A stretch of 8,010 nucleotides of DNA from Halovivax sp. (GCA_007135505.1 SLIS01000285.1:1-8010); one strand, 5' to 3'. Shown: positions 1 to 5,972, counted from the stretch's first letter. Notes: generated from the sequence alone by a model not told the origin. Program-made: numbers and translations.

Positions 1-18
1 CTGTGTCTCCGTGCTCAT
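1..18 (-). CDS. Possible 5' end of a minus-strand gene (partial)
   Basis: On the minus strand an ATG at 18-16 opens a frame reading MSTETQ that leaves the window at its left edge. This Ser/Thr/Glu-rich start is common for haloarchaeal proteins. A weak TATA-like stretch (CCTAAGG on the minus strand, about 46-52) lies near the spacing expected for a leaderless transcript. It would follow the DUF5783-like gene in the same direction, with about 83 nt between. Only six codons are visible, so no family can be assigned and the call may be wrong. Confidence 0.3.
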
Positions 19-101
19 ACGACGTGGTTGGGTGCGACGCTCCTTAGGCCTTCCGTCGCTGGTGTTCGGTTCGAACATCGAGACCGTCCGAAGGGGTCGA
101 A

Positions 102-419
102 TCAGGCACATCCGAACACGCGCTTCAGTTCGGCTTCGATCTCATCGACGTGGATTTCGAGGACTTTCTCGAACTGATCCTCCTCGACCACGACGCCCGA
201 GAGTCGGTCGTAGGGATCGTCCGGCAATTCGACGCGAAACTCGCCGTCTCCCTCGTAGAACGGCTCGCTCTCGTTCAACACCTGCTGGTCGATCGCGTGG
301 ACGAGTCCGGAGTCGTACCGGTCGTTCATCCGGTTGAACGCGTTCTTATACGCCTGTTGCAACTCGGGAAAGTAGTTCGCGTATTTGTCCTCGAACAGGT
401 CCGGGTCGAAGTCCGCCAT
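102..419 (-). CDS. DUF5783-like small acidic haloarchaeal protein
   Basis: A 105-residue acidic, soluble protein with no signal peptide or membrane segment. It starts MADFDPDLFEDKYANYF, has a helical Gln/Asn/Tyr-rich stretch (about residues 18-45, including QQAYKNAFNRMNDRYDS), a conserved-looking block LNESEPFYEGDGEF (48-61), and a Glu-rich C-terminal helix. From memory this matches the haloarchaea-restricted DUF5783 family, whose function is unknown; the family number is recalled, not searched. The frame extends 33 codons further upstream, but I chose the ATG at 419 because a TATA-like TTTTAG sits 27-28 nt before it, as expected for a leaderless mRNA, and the upstream residues are basic and unlike the rest. 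It is divergent from the next gene. Confidence 0.88.
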   Translation of the reverse strand: MADFDPDLFEDKYANYFPELQQAYKNAFNRMNDRYDSGLVHAIDQQVLNESEPFYEGDGEFRVELPDDPYDRLSGVVVEEDQFEKVLEIHVDEIEAELKRVFGCA

Positions 420-440
420 ACAAGACGCTCCGCGCGGGAC

Positions 441-452
441 GGCTAAAAGTCG
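441..452 (-). promoter_or_regulatory. TATA-type promoter of the DUF5783-like gene
   Basis: The minus strand reads CGACTTTTAGCC. The TTTTAG core is centred about 27 nt upstream of the ATG at 419, the canonical archaeal TATA-to-start distance for a leaderless transcript. The preceding CGAC could contribute to the BRE. The same CGACTTTT core appears in the facing promoter at 480-491. Confidence 0.6.
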
Positions 453-479
453 GACGATCGGTGCGTGCGCAAGCCGAAT

Positions 480-491
480 CGACTTTTCCGA
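480..491 (+). promoter_or_regulatory. TATA-type promoter of the 119-aa protein gene
   Basis: The plus strand reads CGACTTTTCCGA, with its centre about 26 nt before the ATG at 512. It resembles the divergent promoter at 441-452 (shared CGACTTTT), which suggests a common promoter architecture for the pair. The TATA element is a poor match (TTTTCC), so this rests mainly on spacing and on the resemblance. Confidence 0.45.
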
Positions 492-511
492 CGGCCCCAT
501 CGAAGTCATCG

Positions 512-871
512 ATGTCAATGGAGTGGGACCTGCTACCGCCCGAGTCCCTGCCGCCGGGCTGGTGTGTCGTCACCAGGGCGCCGGACAGACTCGTCTATCG
601 AAGTCGCGAATCCGGCCTGACGCTGGAGGCGGTGCGGACCGATGCGGATCACGTCCACCCGACACTGGGAGTCACCCGCTGTTGGGAACTTCGACTCGGA
701 TATTCGATCGGCGAGGTCTCCGGGACCGACCAGCTCGTCCGGGTCTCGTCCCGACAGGAACTGCGTGAGGTGCTGGTCGACGTCCTCGATCACCTGAGAG
801 ACCAGGCCTCGGCGGTCCCGGATCCGTTCTCGATCGTCCGATCCCTTCGCGAACAGCAGTCCGTGATGTAG
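512..871 (+). CDS. Uncharacterised haloarchaeal protein, 119 aa
   Basis: The product begins MSMEWDLLPPESLPPGW, followed by what looks like two antiparallel beta pairs (about 18-45, WCVVTRAPDRLVYRSRESG and LTLEAVRTD; 55-82, including CWELRLGYSIGEV and QLVRVSS) and an amphipathic C-terminal helix (about 82-100, RQELREVLVDVLDHLRDQ). There is no signal peptide, membrane segment or metal motif. I do not recognise a named family; the Trp and Pro-Pro-Gly-Trp opening and the beta/helix pattern suggest a small conserved haloarchaeal domain. The frame is open further upstream to 461, but the ATG at 512 has a TATA-like element about 26 nt upstream; an ATG at 518 is an alternative. Its start region faces the DUF5783-like gene, leaving 92 nt between the two starts. 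Confidence 0.8.
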   Translation: MSMEWDLLPPESLPPGWCVVTRAPDRLVYRSRESGLTLEAVRTDADHVHPTLGVTRCWELRLGYSIGEVSGTDQLVRVSSRQELREVLVDVLDHLRDQASAVPDPFSIVRSLREQQSVM

Positions 872-1439
872 CCCTCGCCGACAGCTGTTCTTCCCGGCCG
901 GTCCCGAACTCCCGGGCTGCCAGACGTCGTGACGAGTGAGTGGGACGATGTCTTCGACGACTCTCTCCGGTCCGAGAAGCGTATCTTTCCCGGCGATTCA
1001 GTCCGTTCCTCCTTGCCTGCCGTAACGCCGTGGGTCTGCCGAACGGCAGCGCGGTCTCCCCGCCGTTCGGCACTGGTGCCAGCGAGCTGTCTCGGTCAGT
1101 CCACCTCAAATCGGCTACCTGGCCCCATTGTGGCTGATATCCAGCAATTTCACCGGACTCACTTTTTCGAAGGCCGGTGCTGTCAGCCCTGTCGACCGTC
1201 GTTCGAAGCTGCCGTGGGGGAATTCGATATCGCAGTGTACAATTCACCTTATAACTGATCGCTCCCGGAGGACGATTTTTGGTGGCCAGTGGCCCGCTCT
1301 GTGGCGCCTGTGGGGAGGTTGGCTGCCTGCTCACCCGGCTATTCTGCCAGCGGTCGGTTGTAACGGAGTACGAGCGGCGGCGGATGGCGGGAAGGGGGTG
1401 ATGATGGCGGCCATTGACGGCCATTACACTTGCATAGCT

Positions 1440-1458
1440 CGCGCGTGCGTGCGCGTAC
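1440..1458. other. Alternating purine-pyrimidine (Z-DNA-prone) tract
   Basis: The 19 bases CGCGCGTGCGTGCGCGTAC alternate pyrimidine and purine without a break and are mostly CG/TG steps. Such tracts are prone to adopt left-handed Z-DNA, especially at high salt, which is the condition inside haloarchaeal cells. No gene is visible on either side, so any effect on transcription is speculation. Confidence 0.5.
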
Positions 1459-1466
1459 TTGTAGTC

Positions 1467-1516
1467 CCGCAGTCACCCAACCCCGCAGTCACCCAACGTC
1501 GCCGCAGCCACCCAAG
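1467..1516 (+). repeat. Three 15-bp repeat units
   Basis: The unit CCGCAGTCACCCAAC occurs exactly at 1467-1481 and 1483-1497 (period 16), and a copy with two changes, CCGCAGCCACCCAAG, at 1502-1516. It lies just after the Z-DNA-prone tract in the gene-poor stretch. The copies are too few and too close for a CRISPR array. Confidence 0.6.
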
Positions 1517-2178
1517 CACATAGGGCCGGCACGAGCACAAGACGGAACTCCAAATCGCCGGGCCACGCTACGACACCGCAGTTCGCAGACGGCAAGGCCA
1601 CACGCGTCACGAGCGACAGGCAGTCACACGACCATTCCGGCTTCGAATCCAGCGCGAAAGACGATCGTCCGCTGTCGCCGCCAGCTCCTGTCCTCTATCG
1701 GACGGGCCATCCGATAACGGTGGATGTATTGTAATCGTCATACACGAACCGTTGGCGACGGATCGTTCTGTCCGATACCACTCCGCGTAGTCGATCGCTA
1801 GACTCGATTCGAGCACCTCGTCAGACATCGTCCAGGGTCGGTCGTGGGTGGTGCCGGTCCTGGTTCCACGCCACTCGATACTACCCCGTAATTCTGGACC
1901 GTCGTGGACTCTCCGGGCACCGCGGACACGACGGGCGCTGCTCGAACGGGATTTGCGCTCGGCCCGACGTCGACACCGTCGAATGCTTTCCGCCCGCGCC
2001 AGAACAGCGCGTCGACGGGTCGGGTGGTCTCTGCGCCCCGGGCGAATTAGTCGGATTACCTGCTCTCCCCGTCGGTGACCGGTAGCGGGGCCACACGAAC
2101 TGTTTCTGGCTGCGTGATGGATACCGCTCGAACGCCGATCTAGTCGCCTATCCACCACCCACAAGCAATATATCCTAT

Positions 2179-2313
2179 GTGGCGATACCGAATCCCGTAC
2201 AGCAGGTCTCCGTGCAGCTAGTACAGGTCGATTGGCACTCGAACCTGGACCTCGGACGGATCGACCACCGAATCGCTGTCAAAAACGGCCAGCTGCCGAC
2301 TGAGACCAGCTAA
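2179..2313 (+). CDS. Possible small ORF or gene remnant
   Basis: An open frame runs from 2086 to the TAA at 2311-2313 with no ATG; the first usable starts are GTG at 2179 and GTG at 2212. From 2179 it would encode 44 residues, and from 2212 33 residues (including VDWHSNLDLGRID and VKNGQLPTETS), with about three quarters of third positions G or C. A TATA-like AATATATCC lies at 2167-2175, giving a predicted transcript start near 2197, just before the GTG at 2212. The composition is less Arg/Pro-rich than neighbouring false frames. I do not recognise it; it may be the 3' remnant of a lost gene rather than a functional small protein. Confidence 0.2.
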   Translation: MAIPNPVQQVSVQLVQVDWHSNLDLGRIDHRIAVKNGQLPTETS

Positions 2314-2500
2314 ACAGCCGGAATTACGGTGTCCGGGATGGGGTCGACTGCGTCTCATCTCGCTTGTGGTATTCGTCCGTTCGTACTGTGGGCTCTCTGG
2401 CGTTCTGGTACAGTCTCGAGGGACTCGAAGCGGCCAGTGCTCGTCGTGTCCGGGCCCATTTTGGCGACTGCCGGGCCGCCATCGAAGCGGCCAGGGTACG
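2314..2500. other. Spacer with a 13-bp direct repeat
   Basis: This short gap lies downstream of the DUF7344-type gene (minus strand). The 13-mer TCGAAGCGGCCAG occurs at 2425-2437 and again at 2482-2494. There is no T-tract that would mark a minus-strand terminator, and no coding frame of quality. Confidence 0.4.
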
Positions 2501-2866
2501 TTACGTGACCGCGGTCACGTCGGTACTCCGACGCAGTTCCCGTTCCAGGACCGGCGACTCTCGATACCGGACCGTCCGGTTCCTGTCGTCGTACTCGATG
2601 AATCCCAGCGCCGCCAACTTCGGCAGTGCGATGTGATGCAGTTTGACGGCGACGTGTCTTCGGTCCGCAGCAACTCGGTCGTGACTGAGGAGATACGCTA
2701 TCAGTTCCTCTACCGCGGCAACGCCGTCCTCAGCGGTCACCAGATATTCCACAATTCGGTGACGGTACGCGCATGCAAGTGCGTCGTACGCCGCCGTTCG
2801 ATTGTCGGTGTCTTTCGGAGGTGTGTTCACACCGAGGTTTATCGCCCCACTCTCCTTCGGTCGCAC
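2501..2866 (-). CDS. DUF7344-type winged-helix protein
   Basis: A 121-residue protein (from the GTG at 2866) whose core from about residue 25 to 102 reads as the haloarchaeal DUF7344 domain: a first helix AAYDALACAYRHRIVEYLV (25-43), a second region GVAAVEELIAYLLSH (48-62), then VKLHHIALPKLAALGFIEYDDRNRTVRYR (74-102). The LHH..LPKL...G.IEYD.....VRY pattern is the recognition helix and wing seen in this family, inferred to be DNA-binding transcription regulators; the assignment is by recall. The start is uncertain: no ATG is available, GTG at 2866 gives 121 residues and GTG at 2830 gives 109, losing no domain residues. It follows the HTH_10 gene by 21 nt on the same strand, so co-transcription is likely, although CCATAAAAAAG (2883-2893, minus) could act as an internal promoter. 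Confidence 0.85.
   Translation of the reverse strand: MRPKESGAINLGVNTPPKDTDNRTAAYDALACAYRHRIVEYLVTAEDGVAAVEELIAYLLSHDRVAADRRHVAVKLHHIALPKLAALGFIEYDDRNRTVRYRESPVLERELRRSTDVTAVT
2503..2520. repeat. 18-bp perfect palindrome at the 3' end of the DUF7344-type gene
   Basis: ACGTGACCGCGGTCACGT is identical to its own reverse complement over all 18 bases. It covers the last codons of the gene (residues DVTAVT), stopping just inside the stop codon. It could be a dimeric regulator site or a hairpin in the transcript, though no T-tract follows on the minus strand, so a standard archaeal terminator is not indicated. Confidence 0.6.
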
Positions 2867-2887
2867 TGTTGATGGCTCAATTCTTTT

Positions 2888-3562
2888 TTATGGGGTGTGG
2901 TCTCCTGCCAGGTCGCTCGCCGACGTGAGCAACACCTGCTGGAGAATCTTCTCGTTCCCGCGTCGAATCCGGTTCGAGACGGCCTGTTCGCTGATTCCCA
3001 ACCCTTCGGCGAGTTCGTCGAGACTCGTCCCTCGCGGCGTGGTGAAGTAGCCCTGCCGGGTGGCGAGGACCAGTGCCTCGCGTTGTTCCTGCGAGAGGTC
3101 GAATCGGTGGCCACGCTCGGTCGTTTCGGCCAGTGTGTACGTCCGCTCGATGTGAATCGGGATCTCGTGTTCGAGGATGAAGTTGTGAAAGTACGAGAGT
3201 TTGTCGTGGTCCGGAAACCGTAGCCGGAAGTGCCACTCCCTGTTTCCGCGGGCTTCGAGCACGACCGCATCGGCCGCCGCGATCCCCTCGATGAGGTCGC
3301 TCGGGTCGTCGTGCCAATTGACTCGATACAGGGCGCTGTCACCGATCACGTCAAGCGCCAGAAATTCATTGACCGCTGGATCACTCTGGACGGTGTCCTC
3401 GAACGCGTCGTGATTCGCCCCGGTCACCCACACGAACGGCATGATCATGGGCCCTGTCGGGACGATGCGTTCGAGTTCGAGATGCATAGTCTCCGGACCC
3501 GAGAGGACCGCCCCGAGCTTGAAGTCCTCGCCGTCGATGGTGAACTCCAGGATGACGCTCAT
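2888..3562 (-). CDS. Bat-type HTH_10 transcriptional regulator
   Basis: A 224-residue cytoplasmic protein with the two-part layout of haloarchaeal bacterioopsin-activator-like regulators. Residues 1-150 form an alpha/beta sensory region of the Bat-associated type (including MSVILEFTIDGEDF, ERIVPTGPMIMPFVWV and WHFRLRFPDHDKLSYFHNF). Residues 155-211 are the HTH_10 domain: LSQEQREALVLATRQGYFTT, then the helix-turn-helix SLDELAEGLGISEQAVSNRI. No PAS or GAF sensor and no receiver domain is present, so this is the short form; ligand and targets cannot be read from the sequence. The ATG at 3562 is supported by GGAAACCCATACATC on the minus strand (BRE-like plus TATA-like), centred about 28 nt upstream. 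It heads a likely operon with the DUF7344-type gene. It may regulate itself and its neighbour, but that is inference. Confidence 0.93.
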   Translation of the reverse strand: MSVILEFTIDGEDFKLGAVLSGPETMHLELERIVPTGPMIMPFVWVTGANHDAFEDTVQSDPAVNEFLALDVIGDSALYRVNWHDDPSDLIEGIAAADAVVLEARGNREWHFRLRFPDHDKLSYFHNFILEHEIPIHIERTYTLAETTERGHRFDLSQEQREALVLATRQGYFTTPRGTSLDELAEGLGISEQAVSNRIRRGNEKILQQVLLTSASDLAGDHTP

Positions 3563-3585
3563 CGCTTACGCGTTCGGGCGCCAGT

Positions 3586-3600
3586 GATGTATGGGTTTCC
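3586..3600 (-). promoter_or_regulatory. BRE/TATA promoter of the HTH_10 gene
   Basis: The minus strand reads GGAAACCCATACATC: a purine-rich BRE-like GGAAAC followed by the TATA-like CATACATC, whose centre is about 28 nt from the ATG at 3562. This spacing fits a leaderless transcript. On the plus strand the same bases read GATGTATGG, about 24 nt before an ATG at 3613, so a divergent start is conceivable. Confidence 0.6.
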
Positions 3601-3612
3601 CGAGGATCAACG

Positions 3613-3786
3613 ATGCGTATCGAGACGGCTCCTAACGCAGGAATCGACGTCGAGGCGTCATCGGTCGCTGTACGTGACCTGTCGCGGGCAGAACCCTCGA
3701 AGACACGGGTATACTATTGCTGTGGACGGGCGCTGGTAGGGAGGTTCAACACAGTCGTTGTTGCTGCAGTCCGCGAATTGGGCTGA
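3613..3786 (+). CDS. Possible 57-aa small protein
   Basis: A plus-strand ATG opens a 57-codon frame, MRIETAPNAGIDVEASS at the start, a central TRVYYCCGRALVGRF (31-45) and a valine-rich end. It diverges from the HTH_10 gene, with 50 nt between the starts, and the shared TATA-like bases at 3586-3593 lie about 24 nt upstream. The composition is more protein-like than other frames in this gap, but only about 60% of third positions are G or C, barely above background, and I do not recognise a family. It is best treated as an unproven small ORF that shares a divergent promoter region. Confidence 0.3.
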   Translation: MRIETAPNAGIDVEASSVAVRDLSRAEPSKTRVYYCCGRALVGRFNTVVVAAVRELG

Positions 3787-5133
3787 CGTGCCTCTTCACC
3801 AGGGAATGCGATTGAATAGAGTGTCTGTACGAGTAACACGCGCATACGAAGACGCGCATACATCGATCGACCTGTCCACAACCCGTAACGAACGACGGCG
3901 CCGTTCACGGCCCGGAAAATCGCCCTGTCACAGCCACTCGAAATCCTCGCCGGGATCCCGACGGCCGTGTGACTCCATTTGGCGCCGATCCAGCGCGGAA
4001 CGGTGCGCTCCATACGTTTCTATCGAACGCCGGTGTGGTCGACGGGATCGTGAGTGATCGGCTCGGACATGGAACCGGAGCGAACAGCATGCGGCGATCG
4101 GACGGGTTTTCGCCGCTATGAACGGTTTGTAGCGTGACGCAGTTGGCGGTATTCCGTTTTGAGTATCAATTTCGCCAGTCGTAGCCGGGACAGCACGTGG
4201 TTGGTGTGGCTGTTGCTGATGTACCGCTCTCTATAATTTCCACACTCGGGAATACACAAATTAGAAAATTCGTCGGATAGGGGGCCGAGAACGTCGATTA
4301 TTCACGATCACGTTCATACTGGTTTGCAACTGCCCCATCCAAATTCTATATCGCATCATAGAGTTTAATATTTAACCATCGGACGGTACTGTCCGCCGGA
4401 AGTCGGCACATAGCGTCCATACGGCTAGGACGCGGCGACTTTCGACGATAACCTGCGGTCCGGCCGGTTGCGCAGCCTCCGCTCACGCCGGTCGTCCGGT
4501 TCGATCGGGCGGGCCAAGTCGGGTTGCGGTCGTAATTGCCGTCGCGACGCCGACAGTGTACCGCTAGCACGAGCGCAGTCAGGACTCGTACAGTCAGCGA
4601 CGGGTCCGAGCCACTATCGGGCGGTTCGCTGGATAGCTACCGTCCTACCGTACGATACCGCGATCACACGTGCGTGCGCACTGTCAATGCGTTCGTCACA
4701 AAGGCAGCCCGGCACACCGCCGGGTATTTACTACGTCGAACGTCCGGACGACATCGGGCCGGTCTCTTATCGCACAGTCCATCCGAAACCAGCTCGTACT
4801 ATCGTACGATCTGTTCGATAGTTGCCCCGTTCGAGAGCTGTACTGCGGTTGCGGCTGGGATTCACGGTTGTGGTCGATCAGACTGGTTGTGGTTCGTTGG
4901 TCCTCGTGCGCGCGATAGCACTAATCAACGCCCGTACCGCTGCCCGTGTAGCCGTTCAGCGTCCCTCGCAATTCCTGTCTGTTCCTGAAATGGTTGGTCG
5001 TGTAAATATCGTATTTGATCCGGGCCGACAGCGTGAAATTTCCATTACGTTCGTTCGCCGTTCACCAGGCCGTCGCCGCAACGGTCGTTCGTTTCGTGGA
5101 CGACAGTGAACGCTGTTGAACGGTCCCTGCATG
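3787..5133. other. Long gene-poor stretch with an AT-rich island
   Basis: About 1.35 kb with no supported gene. Frames in both directions are Arg/Ser/Pro-rich and overlap one another. Visible structure includes: a direct repeat ACGCGCATAC at 3838-3847 and 3852-3861; an inverted repeat GCGGCGA (4091-4097) with TCGCCGC (4110-4116); and an AT-rich island around 4225-4380 with TATA-like elements (minus-strand GATATAG near 4349, and TTAAATATTAAAC at 4364-4376) in front of a frameshifted minus-strand ORF. No orc1/cdc6 gene or clear origin-recognition boxes were seen, so an origin is not claimed. Confidence 0.6.
4116..4338 (-). pseudogene. Possible frameshifted small Cys/His ORF
   Basis: On the minus strand a frame without ATG is open from 4301 to the TAG at 4116-4118 (61 codons). 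It contains VLGPLSDEFSNL, then the Cys/His pattern C-x3-CG-x10-H-x2-H (within CIPECGNYRERYISNSHTNH), then LSRLRLAKLILKTEYRQL. Just upstream, an ATG at 4338 (MGQLQTSMNVIV) lies in a different frame; skipping one base near 4302 would join the two. TATA-like elements at 4364-4376 and near 4349 sit in front. This could be a decayed small gene, a sequencing error or chance, since the local DNA is AT-rich and so yields protein-like residues. No family is recognised; the Cys/His spacing only loosely resembles zinc fingers. Confidence 0.25.
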
Positions 5134-5140
5134 TTTATAT
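5134..5140 (+). promoter_or_regulatory. TATA box of the HalOD1 gene
   Basis: TTTATAT is one of the best haloarchaeal TATA-box matches in the window. Its centre lies 26 nt before the GTG at 5163, the spacing expected if that GTG begins a leaderless mRNA. It lies inside the longest version of the ORF, which argues against the upstream start codons at 5106 and 5139. Confidence 0.65.
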
Positions 5141-5162
5141 GGCGGGTGGAATGCCCATACTC

Positions 5163-5411
5163 GTGCACGCCGACAGCTCAACACTCAGTGGCGGAGCGGA
5201 GGCCCGAGACGAAACTGCCGTACAGGTCGCAACAGCGGTGGCGCGGGCGAAAGGCGTCGATCCGATCGAACTCGATGCGCTCCACGAAGTCCTCGATCCG
5301 GACGCACTCGACGACCTGGTCACCAGTACTCCAGGGCCCGTCTGCGTCGAGTTCGAGTACGAGCGACACACGGTCACTGTTCGGGGTGACGGTCACGTCG
5401 TGGTCGAGTAG
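5163..5411 (+). CDS. HalOD1 output-domain protein
   Basis: A short acidic protein (82 residues from the GTG at 5163) made almost entirely of a HalOD1 domain. The helix TAVQVATAVARAKGVDPIELDALHEVLDPDALDDLV spans about residues 18-53, followed by a beta hairpin CVEFEYERHTVTVRGDGHVVVE (61-82). The VDP.EL..L.EV.DPDALD signature and the final V.FEY....TV...G.V strand pair are hallmarks of this haloarchaeal output domain, thought to act in signal transduction, either alone or after PAS/GAF/receiver modules; its biochemical role is not established. In-frame starts also exist at GTG 5106, ATG 5139 and ATG 5151; I chose 5163 because of the TATA box 26 nt upstream. It stands alone in a gene-poor region. 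Confidence 0.88.
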   Translation: MHADSSTLSGGAEARDETAVQVATAVARAKGVDPIELDALHEVLDPDALDDLVTSTPGPVCVEFEYERHTVTVRGDGHVVVE

Positions 5412-5945
5412 TACTGTCCGGTGCGATTCGTTCCGAAACAGCCGATTCTCGCCCGTTCGATGTTGGTTCGCCGTTCTCAGCCGTCGTATCGCGACGAAGC
5501 CCGTCCTCGGTTTCCGACCAGTGGGACGAAGTACTCGTACTGGCTTGTACCTCTCGGCAAGCCCACACCGTTCCTTCGAACCTCGTCGCGTACTCGAGGG
5601 CCGTACGGCTCCTGCCCTCGATGACTCCGTTCCGATCTCGAATTCGTACCGTCTTCGAGTATCAATCGATCACGTACGCGGGTTTTGCGATCGATATCGC
5701 TCAAAACGGGGTTCGATGCGTACCTGTGGGCTCCCGTTGTGGCGGGCATCGAAACGCTACCCCGGAATCGCCCGTCGTTGTTGCGTTTCACCGTCGTGCG
5801 ACCGGTCGTGCCGGTGGGTCGGATCTCGGTGCGCCGGAAAGCAGCTGTGCACCTCTCGCGACCGGCACACGAGTGGACCGGCTCCGCTGGTCAGTGGTTC
5901 GTCAACCGCTGGGGGTGGTTATCGTCGTCCGTCGTGACTGATTCA

Positions 5946-5961
5946 CGGCCCAATTGGGCCG
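5946..5961. repeat. 16-bp perfect palindrome
   Basis: CGGCCCAATTGGGCCG equals its reverse complement. As RNA it could form a 6-bp stem with an AATT loop. A T5 run begins 14 nt downstream on the plus strand (5975-5979), so a plus-strand terminator is possible, but no gene ends just before it. It may instead be an operator for the TATA-like element at 5973-5983. Confidence 0.5.
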
Positions 5962-5972
5962 GTTCGCCGCAT

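Larger units (their letters stand above)
872..2178. other. Long gene-poor stretch
   Basis: About 1.3 kb with no convincing gene. Long open frames exist on both strands (for example 672-1424 minus), but they are Arg/Pro/Ser-rich, overlap each other or real genes and lack acidic bias. Weakly coding-like fragments are: a GTG-started 39-codon frame at 1282-1401 (+), with CTTATAAC 29-30 nt upstream and the motif CGACGEVGC; and a 73-codon frame at 1607-1828 (-) beginning MSDEVLESSLAIDYAEW, with no promoter in front. Z-DNA-prone and tandem-repeat DNA at 1440-1516 is listed separately. The stretch could be decayed genes or a regulatory/spacer region; the sequence alone does not decide. Confidence 0.6.

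Noticed and set aside
672..1424. 250-codon minus-strand open frame
   Set aside because: Its product is Arg/Pro/Ser-rich and basic, unlike haloarchaeal proteins, and its end overlaps the better-supported plus-strand gene at 512-871. It is probably an artefact of high GC.
1467..1516. CRISPR-like array
   Set aside because: Three 15-bp units with almost no spacer; no cas genes.
1636..1652. tRNA-like T-loop (CTTCGAATCC)
   Set aside because: The flanking bases do not form a 5-bp T stem, and no anticodon or acceptor arm is nearby. The similar TTCGAA at 6117-6124 fails in the same way.
872..2500. Insertion sequence or transposon remnant
   Set aside because: No transposase motif, terminal inverted repeats or target duplication could be found by eye.
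4091..4116. Hairpin as a minus-strand terminator after the frameshifted ORF
   Set aside because: The 7-bp inverted repeat has a 12-nt loop and no T-tract after it on the minus strand, whereas archaeal termination relies mainly on T-tracts.
4225..4380. Replication origin suggested by the AT-rich island
   Set aside because: No orc1/cdc6 gene and no pair of origin-recognition-box-like repeats is visible in the window.
4990..5109. 39-codon frame beginning MVGRVNIVFDPG, just before the HalOD1 gene
   Set aside because: Only the first 20 residues look protein-like; the rest is Arg/Gly-rich and there is no TATA element at the right distance.
5116..5937. 273-codon plus-strand open frame
   Set aside because: It overlaps the HalOD1 gene in another frame and encodes a Ser/Arg-rich product without domain features.
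5621..5941. 106-codon plus-strand open frame
   Set aside because: It contains some protein-like stretches, but has no TATA element near the start, near-background third-position GC and an Arg-rich end.
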